Of a stretch of DNA of 64,000 nt, positions 54,443 to 62,812 are shown piece by piece. A program made the position numbers and the translations under genes. The stretch's first letter is position 1. Each line of letters starts with the position of its first letter. Origin of the DNA: Leptotrichia sp. oral taxon 218 (GTDB lineage: Bacteria > Fusobacteriota > Fusobacteriia > Fusobacteriales > Leptotrichiaceae); contig NZ_CP072377.1 of NCBI RefSeq assembly GCF_018128225.1, positions 620,001 through 684,000 of the forward strand, written 5' to 3'. A model generated the notes under the pieces. It saw only the letters and a list, made by a program, of their open reading frames with translations. It was not told the origin of the DNA and ran no database searches.

Positions 54443-54745
54443 ATGGGTAAAAGATTAGCGAAAAATAGAGTTAGAAGTATTTTAGAAGAATATCCAGAAA
54501 CACGGAATGCTGAAAATCCCGACACATATGTTATGTGCTTAATATTGGTTGAGGACGGGATAATAACACAGGATCAGGCGGCAAAGATATATGACGGATA
54601 TTCAATTAACAACATAGTTAAAAGTCGTCAAAAAATTCAAAATTCAGACAAGGAATACGAGCCAAATGAGGAAACTAAAAAGAAAAGGTTTGTAGGATAT
54701 ATGAATTTTAGACATGCCTGGCGGAAAGGGAACTTGGATGTCTAA
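54443..54745 (+). CDS. Hypothetical phage protein
   Basis: A 100-residue basic protein behind AGGAGG. The central part (VEDGIITQDQAAKIYDGYSI, then NNIVKSRQKIQN) has the look of a small helix-turn-helix or helical bundle. It overlaps the next gene by eight bases. No family recognised. Confidence 0.65.
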   Translation: MGKRLAKNRVRSILEEYPETRNAENPDTYVMCLILVEDGIITQDQAAKIYDGYSINNIVKSRQKIQNSDKEYEPNEETKKKRFVGYMNFRHAWRKGNLDV

Positions 54746-55184
54746 GAGAATGAGTAGGGAAAATCAAAAATTAATTTACTGGTTCATAGACTGCTACGCT
54801 TATCATCTGAAAGGTGTAGACATAAATTGGCAGACTAGCAAGCAAAATCCTGCCATTTCCGATTATTTTTTATACAAAGCAAAGGAAGACTTGAAAAAAC
54901 TTTATATCAGGCACAGTGGCAAGAATATAAAGGGATATGAGCCTTTCAGAAATATGGAGAGCAAGCTAAAAGACAGAATTGGAGATATAATTGACAAGAA
55001 TTATACGAAAGAGAGCAAAATTAATATAATCACAAATGATTTAATGGATTTTGTAACTGATGAGATTCAGTTGCTATTCATCAAACTAAATGATACTTTT
55101 AGCTTGGCACTTAAATTAATGAGCAATACTGAAGCTGTGGCATTTACTAATTTTCTGTTTGACTATTTTTACAGAATGATATAG
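54738..55184 (+). CDS. Hypothetical phage protein
   Basis: A 148-residue protein starting at 54738 (MSKRMSRENQKLIYWFID) behind AAAGGGA; an in-frame ATG at 54714 is less likely because it lies deeper in the preceding gene. Mostly helical, with no membrane segment. It lies between genes for DNA-processing proteins. No family recognised. Confidence 0.65.
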   Translation: MSKRMSRENQKLIYWFIDCYAYHLKGVDINWQTSKQNPAISDYFLYKAKEDLKKLYIRHSGKNIKGYEPFRNMESKLKDRIGDIIDKNYTKESKINIITNDLMDFVTDEIQLLFIKLNDTFSLALKLMSNTEAVAFTNFLFDYFYRMI

Positions 55185-55186
55185 CA

Positions 55187-55522
55187 ATGTGGGAAGAAAT
55201 GCAAATGTTATATAAACAGCAGAATGAAGAAAAATATATTTATACGAAATTAAAATATAAACGTTGTGCGGTATGCAATGGAACTCCAGTTGACTTTGAA
55301 CATTGGCAGTCGGCTGGAAGTTTGGGAGGTTATGCGAATGATAGAGGACAGGGAAGATATATTTCACTTTGTAGACAACACCATACCGAAAAGCACGATA
55401 TTGGAGTGGAAGCATTTGAAAGAAAGTATGATGTGAGGGGTATTTGTTTGGGTGATGAACAGATAAAAGAATTGAAGAAAATTTATAAAAATCATTTTAA
55501 GGCGTTTAAAGGAGAGATATGA
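55187..55522 (+). CDS. HNH-type (HNHc_6/Ref-like) nuclease
   Basis: A 111-residue protein with a metal-binding pattern CAVCNGTPVDFEHWQSAGS, then SLCRQHHTEKHDIG and the family ending IDE/GDEQIKELKKIYK. This matches small phage nucleases of the HNHc_6 type, related to the P1 Ref family. A role in processing recombination or replication intermediates is likely; many phages carry one near recU. The start (TAGCAATG) overlaps no other gene and has only a weak ribosome site. Confidence 0.75.
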   Translation: MWEEMQMLYKQQNEEKYIYTKLKYKRCAVCNGTPVDFEHWQSAGSLGGYANDRGQGRYISLCRQHHTEKHDIGVEAFERKYDVRGICLGDEQIKELKKIYKNHFKAFKGEI

Positions 55523-55653
55523 AAAATAAAGATAGAATGCAGTTTAATTTAAAAAACTGGAGAAAATTAAATTGGAGCTTATGGAACAAGGAAGATGAAA
55601 ATAAAGCAAGTTTTGAAAAAATATTGAATAAAGACAAGTATAAAAAGAAATAG
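55519..55653 (+). CDS. Small basic phage protein
   Basis: A 44-residue frame beginning MKNKDRMQFNLKNWRKLNWS, in ATGA overlap with the HNH gene and with AAAGGAGAG before it. Trp- and Lys-rich. No family recognised. Coupling supports translation. Confidence 0.5.
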   Translation: MKNKDRMQFNLKNWRKLNWSLWNKEDENKASFEKILNKDKYKKK

Positions 55654-55664
55654 GAGAAATCAAA

Positions 55665-55958
55665 ATGGGGAAAATGTTATTAGGAATTGCAATATTAGGA
55701 TTGTTAGGAAGTTGTAATAATAAAAAATTGATTTCAGATTGTGAAAATTATAAAGTTGCAGATAAATACGAAAGAAAAGAAATTTTTATAACAAATCAAT
55801 ATGCTGGGAAAATAAATAGTAGTCCCTTGTACATCCCAGTACCACAAACATCTGTATATTATTATATAACTTTTGAAAATAGCAACACTTATTCAATCGG
55901 ACAATCCAAATATAGATTAGTGAATGTTGGAGAAAAAATTAAAGAATGTAAATTTTAG
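55665..55958 (+). CDS. Small prophage lipoprotein
   Basis: A 97-residue protein with a lipoprotein signal (MGKMLLGIAILGLLGSC), with the lipobox LLGSC placing the lipidated cysteine at 17. The mature part has a few charged residues and a Tyr-rich stretch (SVYYYITFENSNTYSIG). Phage-encoded lipoproteins commonly block superinfection at the cell envelope, but no direct evidence is available here. It follows AGGAG and precedes the standalone gene at 56038. Confidence 0.65.
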   Translation: MGKMLLGIAILGLLGSCNNKKLISDCENYKVADKYERKEIFITNQYAGKINSSPLYIPVPQTSVYYYITFENSNTYSIGQSKYRLVNVGEKIKECKF

Positions 55959-56037
55959 AAAAAATTGGACAATGACAGTTGAATATTTTTGATTTTAGGG
56001 TATAACTTATATTATTATATTATACTTAGGAGGAGTT

Positions 56038-56721
56038 ATGGAAAAAAGATATGTTTATATTTTTGTTAAAAAATTTGGATCAAATGGAAAACAAGAACTA
56101 GAAAAATTTATATTAGATACAGGAGTTTTATATCAAGAATTTGCTAAAAATAAAAATAGATATGCTTTAAATTCAGAACAATTAATAAAGGCTATAAAAA
56201 AAGATTGGATAAACGATTTTGATATATTGAATGAAAAGGAATATATAGGTGAATTTGTTGCAAGTGGAGAATCTGTTATAAATTCAAGGATGAGTTTAGA
56301 AGAAAGAAAAGAAATAATAAAAGAGGAATTTGAAAAAATGGATAAAAATATGGAATTATATGTATCAGATCCATTTATTTTTGGAAATTACAGTACTATG
56401 GAAGAAAGTTTGGAATATTTAAAGGTTATTTTTGAAACATTGAAGCCTTCAAAAATAAATATATATTATAAAACTAATATAGAAACAAATAAAAGATTTA
56501 TATTGAATAAAATAAAAGAATTTTGTGGATATGGAGATGATACAAACAATATAATATGTAAAAATAACAATGAAATACATGATAGGTTTTACATAACTAA
56601 TAATACAGGAAAGTGTTTAGGGACATCAATATCAGGAATACATAACAAATTATTTTTAATAAGCAATATTGAGCGTCAAGATATTCAAGATATAAAAGAA
56701 TTTCTTGATACAATTGAATAA
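56038..56721 (+). CDS. PLD-like domain protein, cargo gene
   Basis: A 227-residue protein. The C-terminal part shows IHDRFYITNNTGKCLGTSIS...HNKLFLIS, a pattern of PLD-like nuclease domains found in defence and toxin proteins, with an HDR variant of the usual HxK. The middle has ELYVSDPFIFGNY and KINIYYKTNI, fitting the same fold. It has its own upstream TATAAC/TATTAT boxes, an AGGAGG site and a terminator right after it, so it is a self-contained unit between the early and late genes. A role in host defence is inferred. Confidence 0.6.
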   Translation: MEKRYVYIFVKKFGSNGKQELEKFILDTGVLYQEFAKNKNRYALNSEQLIKAIKKDWINDFDILNEKEYIGEFVASGESVINSRMSLEERKEIIKEEFEKMDKNMELYVSDPFIFGNYSTMEESLEYLKVIFETLKPSKINIYYKTNIETNKRFILNKIKEFCGYGDDTNNIICKNNNEIHDRFYITNNTGKCLGTSISGIHNKLFLISNIERQDIQDIKEFLDTIE

Positions 56722-56726
56722 ATCGT

Positions 56727-56757
56727 AAAAAAGATCAAATAAAATTGATCTTTTTTA
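56727..56757. terminator. Terminator after the PLD-like gene
   Basis: A near-perfect stem AAAAAAGATCAA / TTGATCTTTTTT with a six-base loop, usable in both directions. Confidence 0.85.
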
Positions 56758-56781
56758 TTGCAAAAATAGAAAGGAAGTAAA

Positions 56782-57309
56782 ATGAACGAAAAGGATATAG
56801 ACAGAATAGCAGATAAAATAATAGAAAGAATGAAAAATGAAAAAGAAATAAAAACCGAAAAACAACTAACACCATTTCAAAAGACAGAGAAGTTATTATC
56901 TGAATTATCTTTGCTGAAAGGTGCTATTGATTCTAAAAATATGCTTATAGAGGATTTGAAGAAAGAGGGAATATCAATTCAGAAAAGAGAAACTGGAGTT
57001 AATGTGCAGTCTAGTAAAGTATATCTATCAGAATTAGAAAAGGTTGAAAATAGAATTGAAAAATTACAGGAAGAAATTACAAGGATAGAAAACGTTGTTA
57101 ATATGGTTGAAAGGGCTTTGGATACGATTAGGAACGATAAATATTATAATATAATTGAGATGAAATACTTTGAAGATTTGACTTTTGAAAATATAGCTGA
57201 AAAATTAAACATAAGTGTAAGAACAGCAAAAAGACATAAAAACTTTATGATTAGGCAACTGCAGATAATTATTTTTTCAGATGATGTGTTAAAAAGTATA
57301 TTAAATTAA
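56782..57309 (+). CDS. ArpU-like late transcription regulator
   Basis: A 175-residue protein. The first ~110 residues are helical with coiled-coil character. The C-terminus carries a sigma-70 region 4-like helix-turn-helix (YNIIEMKYFEDLTFENIAEK, then LNISVRTAKRHKNFM). This matches the ArpU-type regulators that stand just before the terminase genes and control late transcription. The start follows AAAGGAAG. The promoter and short terminated leader that follow may be its target. Confidence 0.78.
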   Translation: MNEKDIDRIADKIIERMKNEKEIKTEKQLTPFQKTEKLLSELSLLKGAIDSKNMLIEDLKKEGISIQKRETGVNVQSSKVYLSELEKVENRIEKLQEEITRIENVVNMVERALDTIRNDKYYNIIEMKYFEDLTFENIAEKLNISVRTAKRHKNFMIRQLQIIIFSDDVLKSILN

Positions 57310-57310
57310 A

Positions 57311-57357
57311 AATTGGCACTTTTTTGGCATTGTATATAATTTTTAATATGTTATAAT
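57311..57357 (+). promoter_or_regulatory. Candidate late promoter region
   Basis: TTGTAT at 57330-57335 and TATAAT at 57352-57357, spacing 16. Directly upstream, TTGGCAC (57313) and TTGGCAT (57324) form a direct repeat at 11-base spacing, about one helical turn, a possible binding site for the ArpU-like protein. Confidence 0.5.
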
Positions 57358-57420
57358 ATGTCAAGATGAAAGAGTATGAGTTGAGTACTTATTATTGGAT
57401 CCTTGATTTATATAAGGACA

Positions 57421-57448
57421 AGACAGTTTAAAAGCTGTCTTTTTTTTG
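57421..57448 (+). terminator. Terminator in the late leader
   Basis: AGACAG paired with CTGTCT, with an eight-base loop and eight T residues after it. It lies between the candidate late promoter and terS. A transcript from that promoter would be about 80-90 nt unless antiterminated. Confidence 0.75.
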
Positions 57449-57470
57449 TTACAAAAAGGAGGAGGTAGCA

Positions 57471-57902
57471 TTGAAATTAAATGCAAGGCAGAAGTCTTTT
57501 TGTGAGTTTTATGTAGCTAGTGGAAATGCTACTGAATCCGCAATAAAGGCTGGGTATAAAGAAAAGTATGCAGGTGTAAATGCTGATAAATTACTAAAAA
57601 ATACTAATGTTTCTAAATATATAAAAAAGATAATGGAAGAACATGCAAATAATAGAATAGCTAAAGCTGAAGAGATACTGGAGTTCTTAACTGCAACTTT
57701 AAGAGGAGAAGTAACTGAAGAAGTAGTAGTGGGAGGATTTGGAAAATCAGCGACAGAAAAAATAATTAAAAATGTAGATTTAAAAGACAGGTTAAAAGCA
57801 GCGGAACTACTTGGTAAACGATATAGACTGTTTACTGATAAAGTTGAAGTTGAAGGAGTTGTGCCTGTTATGATTGTAGGTGAGAGCGAACTTGAAGAGT
57901 AA
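57471..57902 (+). CDS. terS: Terminase small subunit
   Basis: A 143-residue DNA-recognition subunit of the packaging motor. The N-terminal helix-turn-helix (LNARQKSFCEFYVASGNATE, then SAIKAGYKEKYA) is typical of the terminase_2-type family. A helical oligomerisation region follows. The start is TTG behind a strong GGAGGAGG site, with no better start nearby. It overlaps terL by 23 bases. Confidence 0.92.
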   Translation: MKLNARQKSFCEFYVASGNATESAIKAGYKEKYAGVNADKLLKNTNVSKYIKKIMEEHANNRIAKAEEILEFLTATLRGEVTEEVVVGGFGKSATEKIIKNVDLKDRLKAAELLGKRYRLFTDKVEVEGVVPVMIVGESELEE

Positions 57903-59971
57903 AAAGATAAGACTTCCTGATTTAGTCGGAAAAGGATACAGAGATTTTTGGAACTTTAAAGGAAGATACAGAGTCTGTAAAGGGAGTCGTGGGAGTAAAA
58001 AAAGCAAGACAACTGCATTATTTTTTATTTATTCAATGATGAAATATCCTGGGGCAAACTTGCTTGTGGTAAGAAAAGTTTATCGGACGTTAAAGGATAG
58101 CTGCTTTACAGACTTGAAATGGGCTATAAACAGGCTTAAAGTAAACGATTACTGGAGTATCAAAGAAAGTCCGTTGGAGATAACTTATATTCCTACTGGG
58201 CAGAAAATATTATTTAGAGGGTTAAACTGAAAACAGCTCTCTTAAAACTCATCTAATTCATGGGAAACCGAAACGTAAAGACGTCGGCAATCATGAGCGA
58301 AGATAAATTGACAAAAATTATAAAAAGGTGTATAATGACCCTAGAAATAAATAGGAGGGAAATTATATGTATATTGTTTATTTGTTCAAAGAAAAAGAAA
58401 CTAATGAAGTAATTTATGTTGGAAGTACATCAAGACCTATTGTAAGGTTAAAAGAGCATAAACAACAATTATTGGGAATGAAACCTCAAAATGCCATTCA
58501 CAGATATATGACAGAAAAAAAATTAAAATTATATGATGATGTGGAAGTTGTTTTTACGAAAGAGTGCAGAAATAAAGAAGAGCTGTTAAGATGGGAAGAA
58601 AAATATTACTATAAATATTTAAAAACGTTAAAAAACGACAGACCTGCGGAAAACAGAAGTGGTGTGTATAACCCAAGACGCAGAAAAGTTAAATGTTTAA
58701 ATGACGGTAATATTTTTAAAACGGTAACTGAGTGTGCGGCTTTTTATAAAAAAGGAAGAACAACAATAAGCAATGTGTTAATTAAAGAAAAACCATATAC
58801 CTTAATAAATAATGAAAAATATTATTTTGAATATGTTAATTTATAACGTGCAACGACTATCGAAAGCAGAGAAAGACCTGCCAATTTAGCAGGTCTTTTT
58901 TTAGTTAGTAGAGTAGGGCTTAAGCAAGCTCGAAACGGTGAGAACAAATAAAAGAATTTGTTAAGATATAGTCTGAACTTTATGGAAACATAAAGAGTAT
59001 ATATGGAAGCGATATATACGTAACAAAATGTGGACGATCCGCTTAAAGTTACTTCAATAACAGTTGAAACTGGAAATCTATGCTGGGCGTGGATTGAGGA
59101 AGCCTATGAGATAAACAAGGAGCAGGATTTTAATATGCTTGACGAAAGTATAAGAGGTACTGTTGAAGAGCCTTTATATAAGCAGATTACACTCACGTTT
59201 AACCCTTGGAACGAACTGCACTGGCTCAAAAAAAGATTTTTTGATGTTGAAGACGAAAATATAATGGCAAAGACAACCAACTACATGTGTAATGAATGGC
59301 TTGACGACAGTGACAAGAAACTGTTTGAGGATATGAAGAAAAACAACCCTAGACGTTATCAAGTGGCAGGGCTTGGCAACTGGGGGATTGTTGAAGGGCT
59401 TGTTTATGAAAATTGGAGAGAGTTGGAATTTGATTGGAGAGAAATTTTAAATAAAAGACAAAAAGCAAAAGCAGTATTTGGGTTAGATTTTGGATATACG
59501 AATGACCCTGCTGCTTTTTTTTGCGGGATAATGGACCAGGAACAAAAAGAAATTTATGTTTTTGATGAAATATATCAAAAACGGATGCAAAATACAGTTA
59601 TTTACAGAAGCATAGAAAAACTCGGGTTCAGGAAGGAAATAATAACTGCCGACAGTGAGGAACCAAAGAGTATAGAACATTTAAGAAGCTTGGGATTGAC
59701 TAGGATAAAAGCATCTAAAAAAGGGAAAGATAGTATAAATGCTGGAATACAGTTTATTCAGGATTTTAAAATTTTTATTCATCCAAGGTGTGTAAATTTT
59801 TTAACAGAGATATCTAATTATGCTTGGGATAAAGATAAATTTGGAAAAGCAGTAAATAAACCGATAGATGACTTTAATCATTTAATGGATGCCATGAGAT
59901 ATGCACTTGAGGATTATATGAGAAATAATCGGATGAAGACAATTAATAAAAATATATTGGGGGTGAGATAA
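57880..59971 (+). CDS. terL: Terminase large subunit, split by a group I intron
   Basis: The packaging ATPase/nuclease is encoded by exon 1 (57880-58222) and exon 2 (59031-59971). Joined, they give 1284 bases, or 427 residues. Exon 1 has Walker A (CKGSRGSKKSKTT, residues 33-45). Exon 2 has Walker B (CWAWIEEAYE) and the RNase H-like nuclease acids (GLDFGYTNDP, ITADSEE, DDFNHLMDAMRY). Splicing rejoins the codons as RGL-DDPLK. Without splicing, translation stops at a TGA 6 bases inside the intron and no motor is made. The start is GTG, coupled to terS. Confidence 0.9.
58308..58336 (+). promoter_or_regulatory. Consensus promoter inside the intron
   Basis: TTGACA at 58308-58313 and TATAAT at 58331-58336 with 17 bases between them, 30 bases before the endonuclease start. 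It gives the endonuclease expression independent of late transcription. Confidence 0.85.
58367..58846 (+). CDS. GIY-YIG homing endonuclease
   Basis: A 159-residue intron-encoded nuclease that would cut intronless terL alleles and spread the intron. The N-terminal GIY-YIG domain reads MYIVYLFKEKETNEVIYVGST, with the conserved Arg in SRPIVRLKEHK and Glu in LLRWEEKYYYKYL. The C-terminal part (VKCLNDGNIFKTVTECAAFY, then KKGRTTISNVL) is a NUMOD-type DNA-binding helix region. It has an AGGAGGG site and its own promoter. The gene lies between P6 and P7 of the intron, a normal place for such genes. Confidence 0.92.
   Translation: MYIVYLFKEKETNEVIYVGSTSRPIVRLKEHKQQLLGMKPQNAIHRYMTEKKLKLYDDVEVVFTKECRNKEELLRWEEKYYYKYLKTLKNDRPAENRSGVYNPRRRKVKCLNDGNIFKTVTECAAFYKKGRTTISNVLIKEKPYTLINNEKYYFEYVNL
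58872..58905 (+). terminator. Intrinsic terminator inside the intron
   Basis: AAAGACCTGC and GCAGGTCTTT form a perfect 10-bp stem with a seven-base loop, followed by further T residues. It lies between the two strands of P7, where P8 is expected, so it may be both an intron helix and the terminator of the endonuclease transcript. Confidence 0.75.
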
Positions 59972-61302
59972 TGGAAATAAAAATTTTGGAAAAAGCGTTA
60001 TGGGACTTTTTAGTGAATGATTTAGCACGGCTACAAAAACTGGAAGACTATTATGTTGGTAGACATAAAATATTGGAAAAACCTAATAGGTTGAAGGAGA
60101 AACCAGATAGTAAACTTATCCATAATTTTCCAGGCTATATAACTACGATAGCAACAGCTTATTTTATTGGGAAAAATATCAATTATAAGTTGTTGGAAGA
60201 TAATTTGACTAATGAGTACGAGATGGTTGGAAAATATTTAGCAACGGAGGAAGAACAGCAGTGTAATTATGAGCATGCTGAAAACTGTTCGATTTTTGGG
60301 CGGTCGTATGAGTTATGGTATAAAAATATAGATAATACGATAAATTTTAAAACATTGGATCCTCGAGATGTTTTTGTTATTAGAGATAATACGATAGACA
60401 AAAATATTAAATATGCGATTCGGTGGAATAAAGAAAAAAATGAAAACAATGAGTATGATTATATTTTGGAGATTTATGATGATAAAACTGTAACTGTCAA
60501 TACATTTACTTCTGTTATGGATTACAAAGGGATTATACTAACTCCACAGGGGCAAGGCGAAACTAGATTGCACGGATTTAATAAAGTACCAATTATTGAA
60601 TTTATAAACAATAAAAGGAAACTTGGGGATTTTGAAAAAGTAATAACACTGATTGATGGATATAATGAAGCGGTATCAACTTCATTAGACGATATGAAGG
60701 ATTTTACAGACGCAATCCTAGTATTGACAAATATGCAAGGAACTGATGAAGAAGATATAGAGAGTTTGAAGAAAAACAAAGTGATGTTATTAGGAGAAAA
60801 TGGAGAAGCTAACTGGCTAGTAAAAAATATAAACGATACATATTCTCAAAATAATAAAAATAGACTGAACCAGGATATTCATAAATTTTCTTTTATTCCT
60901 GATATGCAAGATGAAAATTTTGCTGGAAATAGTTCGGGCGTGGCATTAGGGTATAAATTGTTAGCACTTGAACAACTAACTGCACAAAAAGAAATGTACT
61001 TTAAAAAAGCATTAAATGAAAGGCTAGAGTTAATTTTTGATTATTTTGGATTATCATTGAAACCGCTAGATGTTCAAAAAATATTTACAAGAAATACTCC
61101 TGAAAATTTGGTTGAACTTTCAACTGTAATAACAAATTTACAAAATGTTGTATCACAAGAAAGTTTAATATCATTATTGCCTTTTATTGAAGATACTGAA
61201 GCGGAATTGAAAAAGATTGAAAAAGAAAATCAAATTGAACAACCGTTGGAATATAAAGGATTAAAAAATGAACAGGAAAAAATAGATGAAAAACAAGAAT
61301 AA
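59971..61302 (+). CDS. Portal protein (SPP1 gp6-like)
   Basis: A 443-residue protein forming the dodecameric gate for DNA at the capsid vertex. The family is recognised from RLQKLEDYYVGRHKIL and the segment KLIHNFPGYITTIATAYFIGK near the N-terminus, EAVSTSLDDMKDFTDAILVL in the middle and SSGVALGYKLLALEQLTAQKE near residue 330. The ATG overlaps the terL stop by one base, and the end overlaps the next gene by 17 bases. Confidence 0.93.
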   Translation: MEIKILEKALWDFLVNDLARLQKLEDYYVGRHKILEKPNRLKEKPDSKLIHNFPGYITTIATAYFIGKNINYKLLEDNLTNEYEMVGKYLATEEEQQCNYEHAENCSIFGRSYELWYKNIDNTINFKTLDPRDVFVIRDNTIDKNIKYAIRWNKEKNENNEYDYILEIYDDKTVTVNTFTSVMDYKGIILTPQGQGETRLHGFNKVPIIEFINNKRKLGDFEKVITLIDGYNEAVSTSLDDMKDFTDAILVLTNMQGTDEEDIESLKKNKVMLLGENGEANWLVKNINDTYSQNNKNRLNQDIHKFSFIPDMQDENFAGNSSGVALGYKLLALEQLTAQKEMYFKKALNERLELIFDYFGLSLKPLDVQKIFTRNTPENLVELSTVITNLQNVVSQESLISLLPFIEDTEAELKKIEKENQIEQPLEYKGLKNEQEKIDEKQE

Positions 61303-62812
61303 AGAATATTGGGAAAAAAGGCAACTTGCACGAGAAGAGTTATCATTTAACAAAGGTACAGAAGCATACAAAGAATATGTAAAAATACTTAGTGAGAGTA
61401 AAAAAGGAATAGAGAATAAAATAGCCCAATTATACGCTAAATATCAGCAAGAAGTAACGAAACTAGGTATCGACAAGATTCAAGCGAATAAATTACTCCG
61501 TGGTACTGAGTATAAAGAATGGCGACACGATATAGGAAAATATGTAGCGGAAATTGAGAAGTTGAAAAAAAGTAATCCTGTTGAGTTCAGGAAAATGTCA
61601 GTTGAACTTGAAACCTTGGCATATAGAAGCCGTATCAGTCGACTGGACAGTTTAAAAGCAGGTGTTGACTATGAACTTATACAGGCAGGGGAGAAAATAA
61701 AAGGTAAAGTGACAGATACATTGGCTGATGTTTACGAAGATACTTATACATCATTTGTTGAGGATTTGAATTTTAAAAAAGGTGTAATTAGTAGTAGTAC
61801 AATAAAAATGGCACTGGAGCAAGAATGGAGTGGGGCTAATTATTCAAGTAGAATATGGAGTAACATTGATAATTTAGCGAAAGCGATAAAGAATGAAGTG
61901 ATTGTTGGGCTGAATAAAGGTATTAACTATAGAACTATGTCGCAAAATATAGCTAAGAAGTTTGATACAAGTTATAAAAATGCTGAAAGGCTAGTAAGAA
62001 CTGAAACTGCCCATATACAAAACCAAGCAACGCTTATGGGGTATAAAGATTCTGGAGTTGTTAAGTATGAGTTTTTAGCGGTATTGGATAGTCGAACAAG
62101 TCATACTTGTGCTAGTCTTAATGGTGAGGTGTTCAAGACGGAAAATGCAATGGAAGGAGAAAATTATCCGCCAATGCACCCTCGTTGTAGAAGTACAACT
62201 GTTCCTTATGAGTATTCAGATGTTTTTTCTGATGAACCTGAAAAAGAAGATTTTGAAAATAATGAAAATGAGGGTATAATCAATAATAATGGTACTGTTT
62301 TTGTTGAAGGTGGTAGATACAGAAATATAGGGAATATTAATGCAACGGAGTATAAAGATGAACCGCTGGAATTGTTGCGAAGATATGAACAAAAAATCGT
62401 TAAGAAGAGCAAAGAAAATGCGTTAGTAATAGCTAAAAATGGAGATATTTATATTTTGAAAGGAGATGAAAATTCAATACCAAGTCATAAGATGACTAAA
62501 ATTAATTTTGAAGACGCTTTGTATACTCACAACCATCCTAAAAATAGTAATCACGAGTGGGGATTTAGCAATGATGATTTTAGTTCGTTCACTAATTTGA
62601 AATTGAAATATTTAGCTGCAATTGATGAAAAGTATATTCATGAGTTATCAAAAGACATGTTTGAAATGAAAGATATGATGGCGGAGATAATAGCAAAGCA
62701 AGGTGACTTACTAGATAAAATGACATTTAAAATCTGGAGAGAACTAAAGCAGTATGAAACAGCAAAAAAAAAGGGATTAAGGTATAGAAGAAATGAAATT
62801 AACGGTAGATAG
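61286..62812 (+). CDS. MuF-like head protein with C-terminal JAMM-like domain
   Basis: A 508-residue minor head protein. The Mu gpF/SPP1 gp7 domain lies at about residues 205-315: NAERLVRTETAHIQNQA, LDSRTSHTCASLNG and NYPPMHPRCRSTTVPYEY. Beyond this is an unusual ~180-residue extension with a strand ALVIAKNGDIYIL and THNHP (His415, His417) followed by SNDD (Ser428, Asp431), resembling the HxHP...SxxD metal site of JAMM/RadC proteins. MuF proteins with C-terminal effector domains are known. The extension may be a protease or an injected effector, and the second is speculative. Confidence 0.85.
   Translation: MKNKNKEYWEKRQLAREELSFNKGTEAYKEYVKILSESKKGIENKIAQLYAKYQQEVTKLGIDKIQANKLLRGTEYKEWRHDIGKYVAEIEKLKKSNPVEFRKMSVELETLAYRSRISRLDSLKAGVDYELIQAGEKIKGKVTDTLADVYEDTYTSFVEDLNFKKGVISSSTIKMALEQEWSGANYSSRIWSNIDNLAKAIKNEVIVGLNKGINYRTMSQNIAKKFDTSYKNAERLVRTETAHIQNQATLMGYKDSGVVKYEFLAVLDSRTSHTCASLNGEVFKTENAMEGENYPPMHPRCRSTTVPYEYSDVFSDEPEKEDFENNENEGIINNNGTVFVEGGRYRNIGNINATEYKDEPLELLRRYEQKIVKKSKENALVIAKNGDIYILKGDENSIPSHKMTKINFEDALYTHNHPKNSNHEWGFSNDDFSSFTNLKLKYLAAIDEKYIHELSKDMFEMKDMMAEIIAKQGDLLDKMTFKIWRELKQYETAKKKGLRYRRNEINGR

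Larger units (their letters stand above)
58223..59030 (+). ncRNA. Group I intron in terL
   Basis: The 5' site follows a U: exon end AGAGGGU pairs with GCUCUCU at 58236-58242 (P1), leaving the canonical U-G pair at the cut. P7 is GACTAT (58855-58860) with ATAGTC (58968-58973), in the usual AAGATATAGTC context. P9 is CTTTATG-GAAA-CATAAAG (58978-58995), and P9.1 is an 8-bp stem at 58997-59019. The last base is G (59030). The P4-P6 region lies around 58262-58300. The intron is 808 nt and carries a homing endonuclease gene. Confidence 0.9.

Noticed and set aside
58223-59032. terL as a frameshifted or truncated pseudogene
   Set aside because: The stop, the in-frame resumption, P1/P7/P9 pairings, the terminal G and the exact codon restoration are explained by a group I intron.
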